Numbered from the stretch's first letter, positions 33,701-44,229 are shown. The stretch is 53,468 bases of DNA from Heterotrichella gracilis (GCA_032358255.1 JAULBX010025997.1:1-53468); one strand, 5' to 3'. The notes: a model not told the origin generated them from the sequence alone. Numbers and translations: made by a program.

Positions 33701-33931
33701 CCATTAAAACACCAGTGGCCACCCAACCCCAACCCCACCTGCTGCTTTCTTGGCAGGTGCTGCTTTGGGCTGGGCCTTCCGTTTCTTCTTCTTGGGACCG
33801 TCGTAGTCTTCGTCCTCGGAGTCGTCTTCTGCCCCTTGGCCACCGCCAGCGTTCCCGTAGTAGTCGTAGTAGTTCTCCTCTGAAAGCAGCTTGGCAATCA
33901 AGGCGTTGGTGGCATCGTCATTGGCTGCCAT
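27735..33931 (-). CDS. MYSM1: MYSM1-like histone H2A deubiquitinase: SANT/Myb plus JAMM/MPN+ domains, 12 exons, 652 aa
   Basis: Predicted nuclear zinc metalloprotease removing ubiquitin, by analogy H2A. Exons: 33739-33931, 32776-33085, 32117-32240, 31695-31815, 31266-31391, 30854-31019, 30419-30590, 29821-30044, 29360-29513, 28653-28778, 28271-28420, 27735-27827; phases close to 652 codons plus stop. The N-terminus is acidic then Lys-rich (DSEDEDYDGPKKKKRK). A SANT/Myb helix set lies at about 160-209 with the SHAQKYF motif. A Pro/Ala-rich linker spans about 250-345. The JAMM catalytic set is complete: Glu419 in EVIGLLGG, then H481-S-H483 with Ser491 and Asp494 in HSHPVFEPRPSEKD. The SWIRM domain of animal MYSM1 was not seen between SANT and JAMM, so this may be a SWIRM-less algal/plant form. 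It could equally act on another ubiquitinated target. Confidence 0.86.
28064..28156 (-). repeat. Echo of the MYSM1-like exon 11 end, open frame
   Basis: Reads GFTNWVEGLAVWGSLIEAAKLRASLASHLTQ, against GFASWLEGVPVGDSLTKAAKLRASLASHLTQ in exon 11, and keeps the CAG|GTGGGT donor. It lies downstream of exon 11 with no stop in about 31 codons. Confidence 0.9.
28922..28977 (-). repeat. Echo of the MYSM1-like exon 10 start
   Basis: After ctgccag it reads LSAFQWFVVQPRGRSAAKP, against VSAFQWFVVQPKGGNLQPF in exon 10 (from 28778). Same phase, intact acceptor, upstream of the true exon. Confidence 0.9.
29141..29236 (-). repeat. Echo of MYSM1-like exon 9: 28 open codons bounded by AG and GT
   Basis: Reads ALFTCLDTSLQPFLGAICRPYDTNLPAQ, against ALFTCPDTKLQPFLGAICGPYDTNLPAQ. 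An AG precedes 29224 and a GTGGGT donor follows 29141. Both ends are in phase 0, so inclusion after exon 9 would add 28 residues in frame. It is the best-preserved echo in the window. Confidence 0.92.
29638..29725 (-). repeat. Echo of the MYSM1-like exon 8 end
   Basis: Encodes TSGTSVELDPECEVETRG, as in exon 8, and then drifts out of frame (DDGGGG instead of VMEAAG). It lies downstream of exon 8. Confidence 0.9.
30218..30290 (-). repeat. Echo of the MYSM1-like exon 7 end
   Basis: Reads YTGLPGSGAPLAQPFQVAVEAQ, against YTGLPGSGAPLAQPFQVVVEAQ in exon 7, with an intact GTGGGT donor after 30218. A telomere-like CCCTAAA cluster (30300-30320) separates copy and original. It lies downstream of exon 7. 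Confidence 0.92.
32430..32600 (-). repeat. Duplicated intron end with the start of MYSM1-like exon 3
   Basis: 32438-32590 repeats 32235-32370: the exon start (ttcacggaggcgct) after an AG, plus ~130 bp of the preceding intron, including gcc(t)a..gacagtttggaca and accatgca-type blocks. It lies upstream of the true exon 3. Only a few exon codons are included. Confidence 0.85.
33417..33457. repeat. Inverted repeat with 15-bp perfect arms in MYSM1-like intron 1
   Basis: GCTATCACCCATGCT (33417-33431) and AGCATGGGTGATAGC (33443-33457) are perfect reverse complements around an 11-nt centre that is itself nearly palindromic (caaagtttgaa). It may be a small hairpin RNA, a remnant of a miniature inverted-repeat element, or an intron structure element. 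Confidence 0.85.
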
Positions 33932-35059
33932 TGTGGGGACTGGGAGGTACAGCTACAGATGGAGAAGAGGACTCCCAGACGAAACTTATAGACTGCTTAT
34001 ACCCGAACCAAAGTGGGTTGCTTGGACCAGGTTGTTACAAGAACAAGCTGCGAGGGTGAGTGTACTCAGTGACTGCAGAGTGTACCCAACCGTGATGTGC
34101 AGAGGATAGGTGTGCAAGTTAGCGACCTGGAGACCATCTACAGAGCCTGTTTCAGTGTATAGAAGGGGGATACGGTCCCTGGACGGTGCGTTGGTGGGTG
34201 GGTAACGCTGCTTAGCAGCTGATATTTCACGAGTACGACCTGTCAACGGCCCTTTCACAAGCCACTCACCACTGCACGAGCAACGTATAGGTAGAACATA
34301 ACGCACCACCCAGTTTCACACCGATAAACAGCTAGGGTTGGGCGCACAACGTAGCGAACCTTTGCCGGAAGTTTGGCCATTTCAAATTTTCATTGTATCA
34401 TGGGGTGATATAGCGAAGTCAAGACGAGACGAGAAAGGCATTATCCACGTGGCATTAAAGAGTCACGCCATGTCAGCATGTGTGTCAGCACTGGCCAATG
34501 CAAATGCATGCATATCGTTCCGGACTTTGACGCTCGAACTCTTGCTCTCAAAACACTTGCAGGTCGTTTAAACGCCAAAACAGGCAAAGCAAGCGTTGAA
34601 ATACAAGCCTGTCGTTGCGATATATCACCTGGTTGCGCCTCCGCATATATACACTCCGCATCGCTTGTATCACCGACACTTGGTTTCGTGTTGCGCCAGA
34701 AACAAGCAAGTGGGTAGTCCCGCCCTGTAAATACTTGCAGTGGGCGATAGAGACAAAGACACGACCTGCAAGGTAAAACACAAGTACACACACCGCCAAG
34801 CCTTGCGCCATCTATCGTTGAAACCTCGTGTTGGCACAAGGACACCCTGTGGTGGGGTCTGTCACTCTTGGTACCGTTTAAGACACTACAAAACCCTGGA
34901 ACGCGTCATTTGTATCCTGGCAAGCGCACTGCGTGCCTGTTCATGTCGCCCCTGGCATGGGATGTCACGTCACCCATGTGTTTCACTCTCCCTGTAACTG
35001 GTGCACAGGTCACAACAGAACCACTCTACTCCGTGGAATCCACCCAGCAGTGGTACACG
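33932..35059. promoter_or_regulatory. Divergent intergenic region between MYSM1-like and EF-hand genes
   Basis: 1.13 kb separate divergent starts. Open frames on both strands near 34440-34850 overlap each other and have no recognisable domain, so I do not call them genes. In the EF-hand frame the reading extends upstream to 34868, so the true start of that gene could be earlier. Confidence 0.45.
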
Positions 35060-38000
35060 ATGCTGTTATCAAGTGGAAAAAGCAGCTACACGCGCCCAGT
35101 GCGCCTCACCGCCCGCAGCCCTCTCCATGCCCTTCGCGCCCCCTCCCGCCCCCCCACCCCCCGCCACCACCGCCGCACCACCCGCGCCCCGCCCCGTGCC
35201 GTGCAACAGCAGGACGACAAGGAAACCAAGCCAGAGCCCAAGGACATAAAACCAGCAGAATCCAAAATGGAGAAGATCGAGAAGGACCTCAAGCAGCGTG
35301 GGATCGACAAGGCCATGGCGAAGCGGGTGCTGGAGATGTGGAGCAAAATGGGTGCAACTGACCCTGACCAGCTGAGGAAGCTGCTGAACAAAAAGTCTTT
35401 TAACTCGCTCTCCACAGTTTCCCTGCAGCTGTTGCTGGACCTGGGGGCATCGGTGGGCGCCATCTACACAGGTGGGGCGGTGGGGGGTGGGGGGGGGGGG
35501 AGTGGTGGCGGTGGTGGCGGTGGTGGGCAGGTGGCATTCTGTTCCTTCTAAAGAGGCATCACTGTGAGACTGTGAAATTGGGGCATGCTCATGTAGGATT
35601 TAGGGCAGCACGTGATGTGGGTTTATGGCAGCACGTGCCTGCATACGCCATTTATGCCACACGAGAGTTTCGTGTTTGGCGGTTCTGGAATGTGGTGTTC
35701 TATATCCTTATATAGAAAATGACCTGTCTGCAATGCTGCTGTATTTTACACCATCCATCCCATGGTTTGCGTGTAACCACAGGAGGCACTCGCCTGCCCT
35801 CTCATTCCCCAACGCCATGTGTACACGTCACGCATACCACACACGCCACGGCGCTCGCACAACCTGCTTACCACTATTTAGGGTTTATCATCTGGGGTTT
35901 TGCATGTGCTTTTGGCATGCTGCAGTGCTGCACATGGGAGTGCAAGGGTTGGCATGTCGAGCCACAGTTATTCCCCTTCCCACTCGCTCCTCTGCGCCAT
36001 TTGGACCCATCAAACCTACCACACATGCCATGGGGTTTGCATGACCAGCTAGCGCTTGGCATGTGCATTTCTGGTTGGGGGTACGGGTGTAGGATGTGGT
36101 GTTGCACGGTCGCAACATCGAAAACATCAGGCTTCGCCACTAGTTTGGATGTATGGTCGCCCTTACCACAGTCCCCCTGGCACCACCGCCCACCAACCAC
36201 AGCCTCCAGGCCCCCCCCACCATATGTGACCCCCTTATTTACCCCCCTCCCCTTGCCCCCATTGCAGCCATGATCATCGGCCAGACCCACGAATTTGGAC
36301 CCTTGAGCATCGGCGTGGAATTCCTGGCATACACCCTGGGCCTGTATTTTGTGATCAACACCTTCACTGATGTGGTCACACTGGGGACCCTGGCGGCCAC
36401 CAGCCTGACATACGGCACAAACGCAGGTGGGTTGGAACCCTAATGGAGGGTTTTAGGGTGGCTGATGTGGATGTGGGGACCCTGGCAACCACTAGCCTGG
36501 CATACGCGTTGGTGCTAGGGGGCAGCAACCCTAATGAAGGCTTACCTTGGTGTCAAGGTTTGGGAAAGTTGGCCTCAAACACACCCTACACCATCAGAAA
36601 CGACTAGAACAATAAAGAAATTGTCATTATTTTTGCTTGCTCTTTTCAATTTGCAATTCAGTTGTAGTCCCCATTCTCAGGGTAATCATTCTTCCATCCC
36701 TCGTGTGACACTTCCCCCTTGATGCAGATGCTGTGCTGTCCGCTGTGCGCCACATAGCGGGTGTGTCTGGGCTGGAGGTGGTGGACAAGGTCAAGGGGGC
36801 AGCGAACATTTTCAAGGTGGTGCAGACACTCAACCAGATCGCAGACATGCTCAAGGTGGGGTGTGAACCCTGACAAAAACCCTAGCAGAAACCCTGGTGG
36901 GATACCAGCGTACCACGCGGTTTTCAAGGTGGTGCAAGCGCACTAGCAGATTGCACACATGCCCAAGGTGGGGTGTGAAAACCTGGCTAAACCTAGCACC
37001 ATCCCTAGTGAAACCCTAACAGCCCCCCTAGAACATGGCCCATACCCCGCCAAAAGCCCTACAACGACCCCCAAAAAACACAACGAATCCGTGCTCACGC
37101 CCTGGCTAACCCTAAACCCTACCCCGTGCAGGAGAAGACCGCGGAGGGCCTGCCCCACACCACGCTCTCTGACCTGGCCGCCTACCTCACCCTAGAGCAT
37201 GCACAGACCACCTATGGGTGGGACCCAGATGCGGAGGGCATCCCTCGGGAGGTGGCGGCCGATGTGGCGCTGCTGTTTGTGCAATATGACACCAACGACG
37301 ATGGGGAGCTGGACCGGGATGAGTTCCAGAAGCTGTGGTGCGTGTGGTGGTGGTGGTGGGGGTGGAGTCGTAAGAGTGTGGGGGAGGTGGGCGGGGGTGG
37401 TGGGGATTTTGGGGCGGAGGGCATTGGGGAGGTGGGAGGTGGCGCCAAATGGCGCGCTGCTATTTGTGCAATATGACACCACCGACGATGAGGAGCTGGG
37501 TATGGATGAGTTCAAGAAGCTGTGCTGCGTGTGTGGGTGGTGTGGTGGTGGTGTTTGAATGGGCAGCTGAGAGTTCATTTGATCAAATGGAAATGGTGAT
37601 CAAGGATGGGTGGGTGGAGGTAATCACCATCTGCAGCTGGGAGGAATTGCTGTACCACTGATCACTCGCTGATCATCCTCGTTGGGTTGCCGCAACATTG
37701 GTCGCTTGCTACTCGCCCAGATTGGATGAATGCACCACTGATCATTTGCTGATCACCCAATATGAACTGGTGCAGTGATGGTTGCCAAAGCTTGACATGG
37801 GACGCACCACTGTTCACTTGGTACATTTAGTTGCGACTCAATGTTACTTACTTGCTAATCATTCATTTTGAATCATTGCAGCGATGAGTGCATGGCCGAG
37901 CTGACAGAGCCAGAGCTTGAGATGGGGTTTGCGATACTCGACAAGAGCGGGGACAAGAAAATCCAGTTCACCGAGTTTGTGGATTGGTACTTCAACAAGG

Positions 38001-38617
38001 TGGGTGCGGTATGGGGTAGGGCAAGGGGAGGGATTATGTGAGCAAGATGATGGAGGAGGGAGGGGGGCTGAGCATAGCAATGGGTGGAGGGGAATTGTAC
38101 AGGTAATGCCCCCCTAACATGGCTATCATTGATGCTACCACCACAACACCTAGCCCCAGGGGAGGTCTAGATGATCGGTGAGGGGGGCGCCTGGTGCTGC
38201 GGCAAGGTGGGCGGGCATGTGTGGGGGTGGGGATAGGGAGGAACATGTGGCAGGAGTGAGGGGGGTAGCACATTTCCACTGGTACAGGAGTTGCCCAAGT
38301 CTACTGGCAACCGTTCATACTGGCAACCATTCGTGCTATCCTGCTTTTTATTCCTTGGTCATAGGATGTCCACTCGCCCCCCTAGGGCAGGTCAATGTGC
38401 CCTAAACCCTAAACCCTAAACCCTGGCGCAGGTCAATGTGCCCCAAATCCTAAACCCTAAAACCTAAACCCTAAACTCTGGTGCAGGTCAATGTGCCCCA
38501 AACCCTAAACCCTAAACCCTTAACCCTGGTGCAGGTCAATGTGCCATAAACCCTAAACCCTAAATCCTGGTGCAGGTCAATGTGCCAGCCAATCACAGCC
38601 CGTCAGCCCAGGGATAA
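35060..38617 (+). CDS. Plastid-type membrane protein with two EF-hands, 6 exons, 354 aa; family not recognised
   Basis: Exons: 35060-35471, 36268-36426, 36728-36855, 37132-37337, 37882-37999, 38576-38617; phases close to 354 codons plus stop. The first ~55 residues (MLLSSGKSSYTRPVRLTARS...) are Ser/Arg/Thr/Ala-rich and basic, like a chloroplast transit peptide. A SAP-like helical stretch follows (KDLKQRGIDKAMAKRVLEMW), then hydrophobic segments around 130-190 that suggest membrane insertion. EF-hand 1 is D286-E297 (DTNDDGELDRDE), canonical for Ca2+. EF-hand 2 is D322-E333 (DKSGDKKIQFTE) with Lys instead of Gly at position 6, so binding may be weaker. Function is unknown; a Ca2+-sensing plastid membrane role is inference. 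The start could lie further upstream in the same frame. The last intron ends in five tandem acceptors, so the C-terminal residues depend on splice choice. Confidence 0.75.
36455..36530 (+). repeat. Echo of EF-hand gene exon 2 end
   Basis: gatgtggatgtggggaccctggcaaccactagcctggcatac-type sequence mirrors 36369-36412 (coding DVVTLGTLAATSLTY). It lies downstream of exon 2. Confidence 0.88.
36920..36983 (+). repeat. Echo of EF-hand gene exon 3 end, with a stop
   Basis: Copy of the region coding FKVVQTLNQIADMLK, followed by the same AAG|GTGGGGTGTGAA donor context (junction at 36967). An in-frame TAG replaces part of the TLNQ codons. It lies downstream of exon 3. Confidence 0.9.
37430..37535 (+). 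repeat. Echo of EF-hand gene exon 4 end (degenerate EF-hand)
   Basis: Encodes ALLFVQYDTTDDEELGMDEFKKL, against ALLFVQYDTNDDGELDRDEFQKL. Asn3 and Gly6 of the Ca2+ loop are lost and the donor TG|GTGCGT has become TGCTGCGT. It lies downstream of exon 4. Confidence 0.92.
37650..37825 (+). repeat. Short tandem repeats in the intron before EF-hand gene exon 5
   Basis: accactgatcactcgctgatca (37656) recurs as accactgatcatttgctgatca (37734), 78 bp on, and more weakly near 37805. No coding content. Confidence 0.7.
38380..38580 (+). repeat. Five tandem splice acceptors with CCCTAAA spacers
   Basis: The string gcaggtcaatgtgcc occurs with its exon-type start (GTC AAT GTG CC) at 38391, 38432, 38487, 38535 and 38576. 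Spacings of 41, 55, 48 and 41 bp equal a 20-bp core plus 3, 5, 4 and 3 heptamers of (degenerate) CCCTAAA. Only the last runs into the non-repetitive tail VNVPANHSPSAQG and stop. All five are equivalent acceptors in phase 0. Confidence 0.95.
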
Positions 38618-40601
38618 AACCAGGGGGGTTATTCAGGTTGGAAAATTCTGCACAAGGGCCTTCATTGCTCGACTCAATGATCAGCACATGCAGCCAGGCA
38701 GGCATCTGCAAGGGGGTAAAACACATGTCACTGGGCAAGTGTGATGGGGATGAAATGGGATGGGGTTTTTGTGGACGAGTGTTCAGGTTGGTTAATGGGC
38801 AAAGTTTTTGTTGGTGCCCATAACAGGATGCATGTGCCGCGGGGGGCAAAGAAAGCAGGGGAGGGGGTAAATGGGGAGGGATGCGCAGATACATTTTTAA
38901 TTGGTGATGTGACGATCATATTTTTCTACAACAGTCTGTGGGGCAAAAGGAGTTATGCGGCTGCCTTGTGCATGTGCAGTTGGTACCGGGGAAACGCTAC
39001 GGGCTTTAAAGTTGCTGGTGATGTTAATGCTGCTGCAGTGTTGTCAATTATTATTGTTTTTTGGTGCTTTGGCGCCCCCAGTACATATCACAATGGCTGG
39101 TGGGCTTGTGCTCGACACCATAGGTTTGGATATCTGTCTACTTAGGCAGCCGGCATTGTGATGATCGTGGTGGGATGATGGTGTGTGTTTTGCTGGGGTT
39201 GATATTGCATGGTGAATCACCCACAGTGTTGCTTGTTGCGCCCCAGATTTGTGATTTTTTTGGACTCCACACCGAGTGTAAAAGGTACAGTTGGTTTGTG
39301 TTCAGAGTTGATTTGGAAACGGTGATAGGACCATGATCAGGCGAGGCAATGTCACTTAGAAATGGCCCATTTTGTGGCTGTGCGTCAATCGTTGTTATTT
39401 TTTCCCCCATAGGGCAATGGGGATCTTGACCTTTATTTGTGGATGAATTTGAACAACTGCGACAGTGGTTTATTATTTACCATTTTGATTGATGAGGTGA
39501 TTGGATGACTGGTCCGATCAGTGGATTTATGGATATAATTTCAGAGAGGTATATGGGGTGTAACAGTGTTGATGGCACCCTTGGCAGTGCAATGTCATGC
39601 CATGCCGCAGCAGCTGCAAGGAAGTTGCTGGGCATGGCGAGTGACAGCACATGCGCATGGTGACAGCGGCGCTACCGGTAACCCTAAACCCTAAACCCGG
39701 CTCCAAACATCCACACTTGTGACAGCTGCGCTACCATGGGTGACACAGCAAGTGCTGTCCCATACCTATAGATAGAAACAATGGCATGGCTATGTATTCT
39801 GAGAGGTTGCTGCCATCATGCCCCATCCACCATCTTGCCAAGAGCTGTTACAAGATCTATCAGTGCGGCCTGGCTGTCATCCCAGGCCGGCCCACAGTTT
39901 GTCACCCTAAACCCTAAACCTTCAAAACAGCTGCCATTCCAGCCCGAGCAAGTATTACTGCACCTTTTGAACGCAGCAACAGGGAACAAAAGGCGGTACC
40001 TGTGCACATCCAACGGCGTGGGTCGGTAATGGATGGGACGTATGGCTGCATGGGGAGAGGGTGGCTAGGTTTACTCGCAGGAGGCAGTGACTGTCTTGAC
40101 AAACCTCGATGCCCATTCTTCTATTAGACACGGCTCATCCAATACGATGGACATTGATTTGCAAGATTTTGATTCCTTAGGGGTGAGAAGTGCATATCGG
40201 TGACTGTATATTAAGCCTGTTGGCTGCCCACCAGTGATTTTCCGGTGCAACATGCATGCATGCATTTTACGACATGGACTTCCTGGGCGAATTAGCGGGC
40301 GTGTATGTGGCATAGTGTGCCCGTGAAAGATCAAAAATCTTCTCTTCAAGGTAAACCCCTGTTACCAGGCCGTCTGGTGACTGTTGGAACGGTTTTAAAG
40401 GAACGCATGCATGCATGTATCTGGTAACTCGGCAGGTTTGTTGCACCGTTGCAAAGGCACAAGGCACACTAATGCACCGTTACGATCGCACAGCCGATCC
40501 AAACCATGCTTATCCAGCTTTTTGTTCTCCACCCACAACATCTTGCACTTTAATATCAGCGTAATCAAACCCACCTTCTTTTAAACCCTCCTTCACCTCC
40601 C
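38618..40601. other. Intergenic region between the EF-hand and F-box genes
   Basis: About 2 kb with no recognisable gene. It contains a short tandem pair (gtgacagcggcgctacc at 39660 and gtgacagctgcgctacc at 39719) and CCCTAAA clusters near 39679 and 39903. The F-box promoter should lie at its right end. Confidence 0.55.
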
Positions 40602-42699
40602 ATGGCCAGGCGCCACCAGATACACCACATGGCCACCATGGCTGACCTCCCCGCTGCCCTGCTACACAACATCCTCGCCAGGCTCACCCACGCCCAGCAA
40701 GCCCGGGCACAGACGGTCTGCAAGGCCTGGAGGGACGCCCTGGGGCACACATCCCCCTTGTGGGACAGGATCCAGTTTGAGGGGAGCGATGCCCAGTGGC
40801 TGTACGATGAGGCCGAGTGGGCGCCCTTTGCGGCCTGGATGGCGCCCCGCCTGGCGGCAGCGAGTTGGGTGTCGATGGAGTTCCCAGGCCCCGAGGGCGC
40901 GCTGAGTCAGCGCCTGAGCGAACACCGGTTCGGTGTCAAATGGGGCGACACGCTGGTGGGGTGGTTGCTGGCCTGCCTCACACCCTCGCGGCTGGAGCTC
41001 CTGTCACTGCGCAACGCCCTTCGCAGCCCAGGCACCCGGGAGCTCCGGCTCTTGCACGCCTTCCCCGCCCTCACCGCCCTCCACATGGACACAGGGGAGG
41101 GCAGCCTGCGCTGCCTGGCCCAGCTCACCACCTTGACCAGCCTGCGCCTGCGCTTTGACCCACAAGGCTACCATCCCATGCTGCTGCCCCGGGCGCTGCG
41201 GGGGCTTGAGCTGGATGTGTTGGACGAGGACCCCACCACGTTCATCGGGAGGGAAGCCGGCCTGGCAGCCAGTGTGCTTGCAGAGGTCAACCGCCCGACA
41301 GCGCTCACCCGCCTGGTGCTGCTCCTGCCACACTGGGACGTTAGGGTGGACTTGTCGGGGTGCACCGTGCTGCAAACGCTGGCCATCAGGTGAGGGCTGC
41401 ACCCCAAACCCTAAACCCTAAACCCTGAACCCTAGAAGAGGTGAGTGCTGCACCACTGGTCTCACTTGCTGTTTCTTGCTTGCTGTACGGTGCCACTGGC
41501 TGCGCAATTGGCTGTCCAATTGGAGGATAGCACGTGATTTGCTCATCGCCTTGAAGCCAGCCTGAAACCCTAAAACCTTATAAAAAAACTGAAAATACTA
41601 TTGTATTTTAACAGCCGCCTGTTCCCTCAGGTGTGATGGATATGTGTCGCTGCCACGTGGCGGGCTGCCGCCTTCCCTGGAGCGCTTCAAGTTCCTGGAA
41701 GGCTTGCATGGTGGCTGCATCTGGATACGGGACGGCTCCCTCCCCGCCTCCCTCCGCACCTTGCACCTGCAGGACGTCAACTTTGAGGGCTCCCAGCCTT
41801 GGGGCTGTGGGCACCCACAGCTGCAGGTGTTGAGCATCAGCGTGCTCATGTAGAGGCAATATCTGCAGGTGAAATAAAAAAACAAATGAATATCTGCGCA
41901 GCCTGTCCATGAACAGGGTCGTTGGTGAATTGAAGGACGAGGGTTTAGCACCACTTTAGTGAGTAGCTTTACCAAATTTAATTTTACTGTAGTGATTTTG
42001 CTTGTTGGCTAAATTCTCTTTGTTAGCATCCATACAACAAAAACTAAAATTATTTATAATTTTTAATTTCAACAGCTTGACTATTTCCCCCTTTTGTCCA
42101 CTGTTTCCCTTACCACTTCCCCCTGTCTGCAGCTGATGTACCATTTCCCCTATCTGCAGCTGATGTACCATTTCCCCCATCTGCAGCTGATGGAGTGCCT
42201 GGCCCGCGCAAGCTTGACCCACTTGCGCCAGCTATGCATGCACTTTGCAGACCACCGGGCCTACCCAGTCCCAAACAGCTCGACCCTGGCTGCGATTGGG
42301 CTTACAGATTCGGTGGCCAACGCGCAGTCTGGCCACAACTCGACTCAGCTGGAAGTTCCAGCGTATGCCATCGGGCACCTAGTTCCAGTGGAGGTTCCCT
42401 GGCTCCCTAGCCTTCGTGAATTCGCCTGGCAATTGGAGCACACCATCGCGCTGCGGCTGCGCACTACCCCCGAGGCGTGGGTGGATCTGGAGAATCTGCT
42501 GTGCGGGGGGGATGCGGGGGGCAGCGCACGGGAGAGGAACGTGGGGGGTGGTGTGTGGTACCGGTGGAGGCGGCTGCCAGGTGGCAGCTGCAGCCTTGCT
42601 GTGATGGATAGCAGCCGAGGCAAAGGACAATCGTTTGGGCTGCCAGTTATGCAGGAGGTGTGGTTTTTGCGCAGCATGTCTGAGAAATATTGGTCATGA
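40602..42699 (+). CDS. F-box protein with leucine-rich regions, 3 exons, 498 aa
   Basis: Likely substrate receptor of an SCF ubiquitin ligase. Exons: 40602-41389, 41631-41826, and 42187-42699 with the last of three acceptors; phases close to 498 codons plus stop. The F-box is near the start (MADLPAALLHNILARLTHAQQARAQTVCKAWRDAL, about residues 13-47), as expected for Skp1 binding. Leucine-rich stretches follow (RLELLSLRNAL, LTSLRLRF, LRGLELDVL, LTRLVLLL, LRTLHLQDV, LTHLRQLCMHF), irregular in period, probably an LRR solenoid that selects the target. The second Met (40632) or third (40641) would also preserve the F-box. If the intron after 41826 were retained, the frame would stop at 41853. The target is unknown. 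Confidence 0.8.
42128..42192 (+). repeat. Three in-frame tandem acceptors, 27 bp apart, before F-box exon 3
   Basis: ctgcag followed by CTGATG occurs with exon starts at 42133, 42160 and 42187. Each 27-bp unit codes LMYHFP(Y/H)LQ, so using acceptor 1 or 2 instead of 3 adds 18 or 9 residues without changing frame. Confidence 0.93.
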
Positions 42700-44229
42700 G
42701 GAGTTCTAGCAATTACTAATTTTTATTTGAATTGCTGAACGAACGTTTAGCACTGCCCAGAACGGCCTAGAACTTATCTGCTGCCTGGAGTTCAATAGAT
42801 TGTGAATTTGGACATTTGCATCAATCATTCAGTATGGTACAGTACAAGCACGAGCAAGGTAGAGCCTCCATCAATTTGCTCAGAAAAGGGTAGGTTTATC
42901 CACAGCAAGAGGTGCAGCTTTTCAGTCCGGCATATGTTTCACACTGTGTCAGCACAATACATCATTATTTATTTATGGAACCACTGGTGACAAGTAGCTA
43001 GTAGCTTTCAAAAGTACCAAATGACGGCCACTGCACTGTTGTCACTGTTGCCCCATTGATTGCTTACTTGTTTATTGCATTTTCATTGTTGACTAATTTG
43101 AAATCATTTGTGTTTTATCGTTCAACAATAATTATGTTTAATCGTTCAACCAAACATTCATTGGCGCCAATGGTGTCCCTTATTAGCGACGTTGTTAAGC
43201 TAAAGCTTTCATGAGGTAAGCGCCCCTGTTCACCCGCTGTAATCTATCAAATCAGAATTGTTGCAGAAATTATGTGCCACTATCACGACAACCTACTGTC
43301 ACACACTGCGGTAGATGCCACTTCATAATGTGGACAACCTTTAAAAGCGTCAGATTTTGCCATGCTACTCATAGTAATTGGAACAACCCACAATATTGTG
43401 GGTTTGGAACTCCGAGCCCATGGCACCATTGGTGAGATATGGATTTACTCAACCATCTCCCAATCCAGTGGGCCATGGTTATCGACTTGGGCACGCATTG
43501 CAGTGCAGTGAGGGTGTTGTTGTTCCTTGGGACGCTGGAACAGGATAGTCTGATATTGATGAATATATTCCTTCAATAAACTATATAAGGGTTTATTGGC
43601 GCATGGCCAGAAACCCTTAAAAAGTAGGTTGCAGATTCTAGAAGCCTCTAGCGAATCCAGGCTCAGGGGACAGCTGGGGTGTTGTTGCTTACTCATTAAA
43701 TTACAGCCTGCCAAAAAACTGCCGCCACAGTGACGTGGTGATACCAGCAGAACCCTAGTAGGCGCCGCTGTCATCTGTATATTTATTCTACAGAGCTACA
43801 CACTGAATTTCTCACATCTGTATATTTATTTTACAGAGCTACACGCTGAATTTCTCACTGACACTGCTGAAGTGTTGATGGCTGAATATTCTGTGATAAA
43901 AAGCAAGTCCACACAGCAATATGCCGCGTACATATGGACAATGTACCCCAGGGCAGCGCAACAAAACATGCGCATGCGCATGGTCAGGCATGGTGTACAT
44001 GGTGACGAAGGGCGTAATGTCTCAGATGATGTCAAAATTGAAATACCAAGTGTTCATTCACGCAAGGCAGCCTGCATCTGTTGATTTTGCCATGTGTCTC
44101 AGATTTAAAATTGGAGAAGCCCATTTGCATGCATGTGGTAAGGAGTTCCAGCCCCATGTTCCCTAGGGTCATGCTAGGGTACTAGTAGCCATGATTAGCC
44201 ATACATCAGTCAAGGTACATGCGCCTGAT
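42700..44229. other. Convergent intergenic region, AT-richer than the genes
   Basis: No gene recognised. It includes a 43-bp perfectly adjacent tandem duplication (43772-43857). It should hold the F-box 3' UTR and the 3' UTR of the secreted-protein gene. Confidence 0.55.
43772..43857 (+). repeat. 43-bp tandem duplication containing a CTACAG/TTACAG acceptor-like site
   Basis: Unit catctgtatatttatt(c/t)tacagagctacac(a/g)ctgaatttctca is present twice, at 43772-43814 and 43815-43857, with two mismatches. The low divergence suggests a recent event. No gene is recognised around it. Confidence 0.9.

Noticed and set aside
34441..34845. 134-codon minus-strand frame between the MYSM1-like and EF-hand genes
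   Set aside because: It overlaps other frames of similar length, shows no domain or splice support, and lies in a divergent promoter region.
38400..38570. CCCTAAA tracts as a true telomere or chromosome end
   Set aside because: The tracts are short, degenerate, scattered through introns on both orientations and flanked by genes, so they are interstitial.
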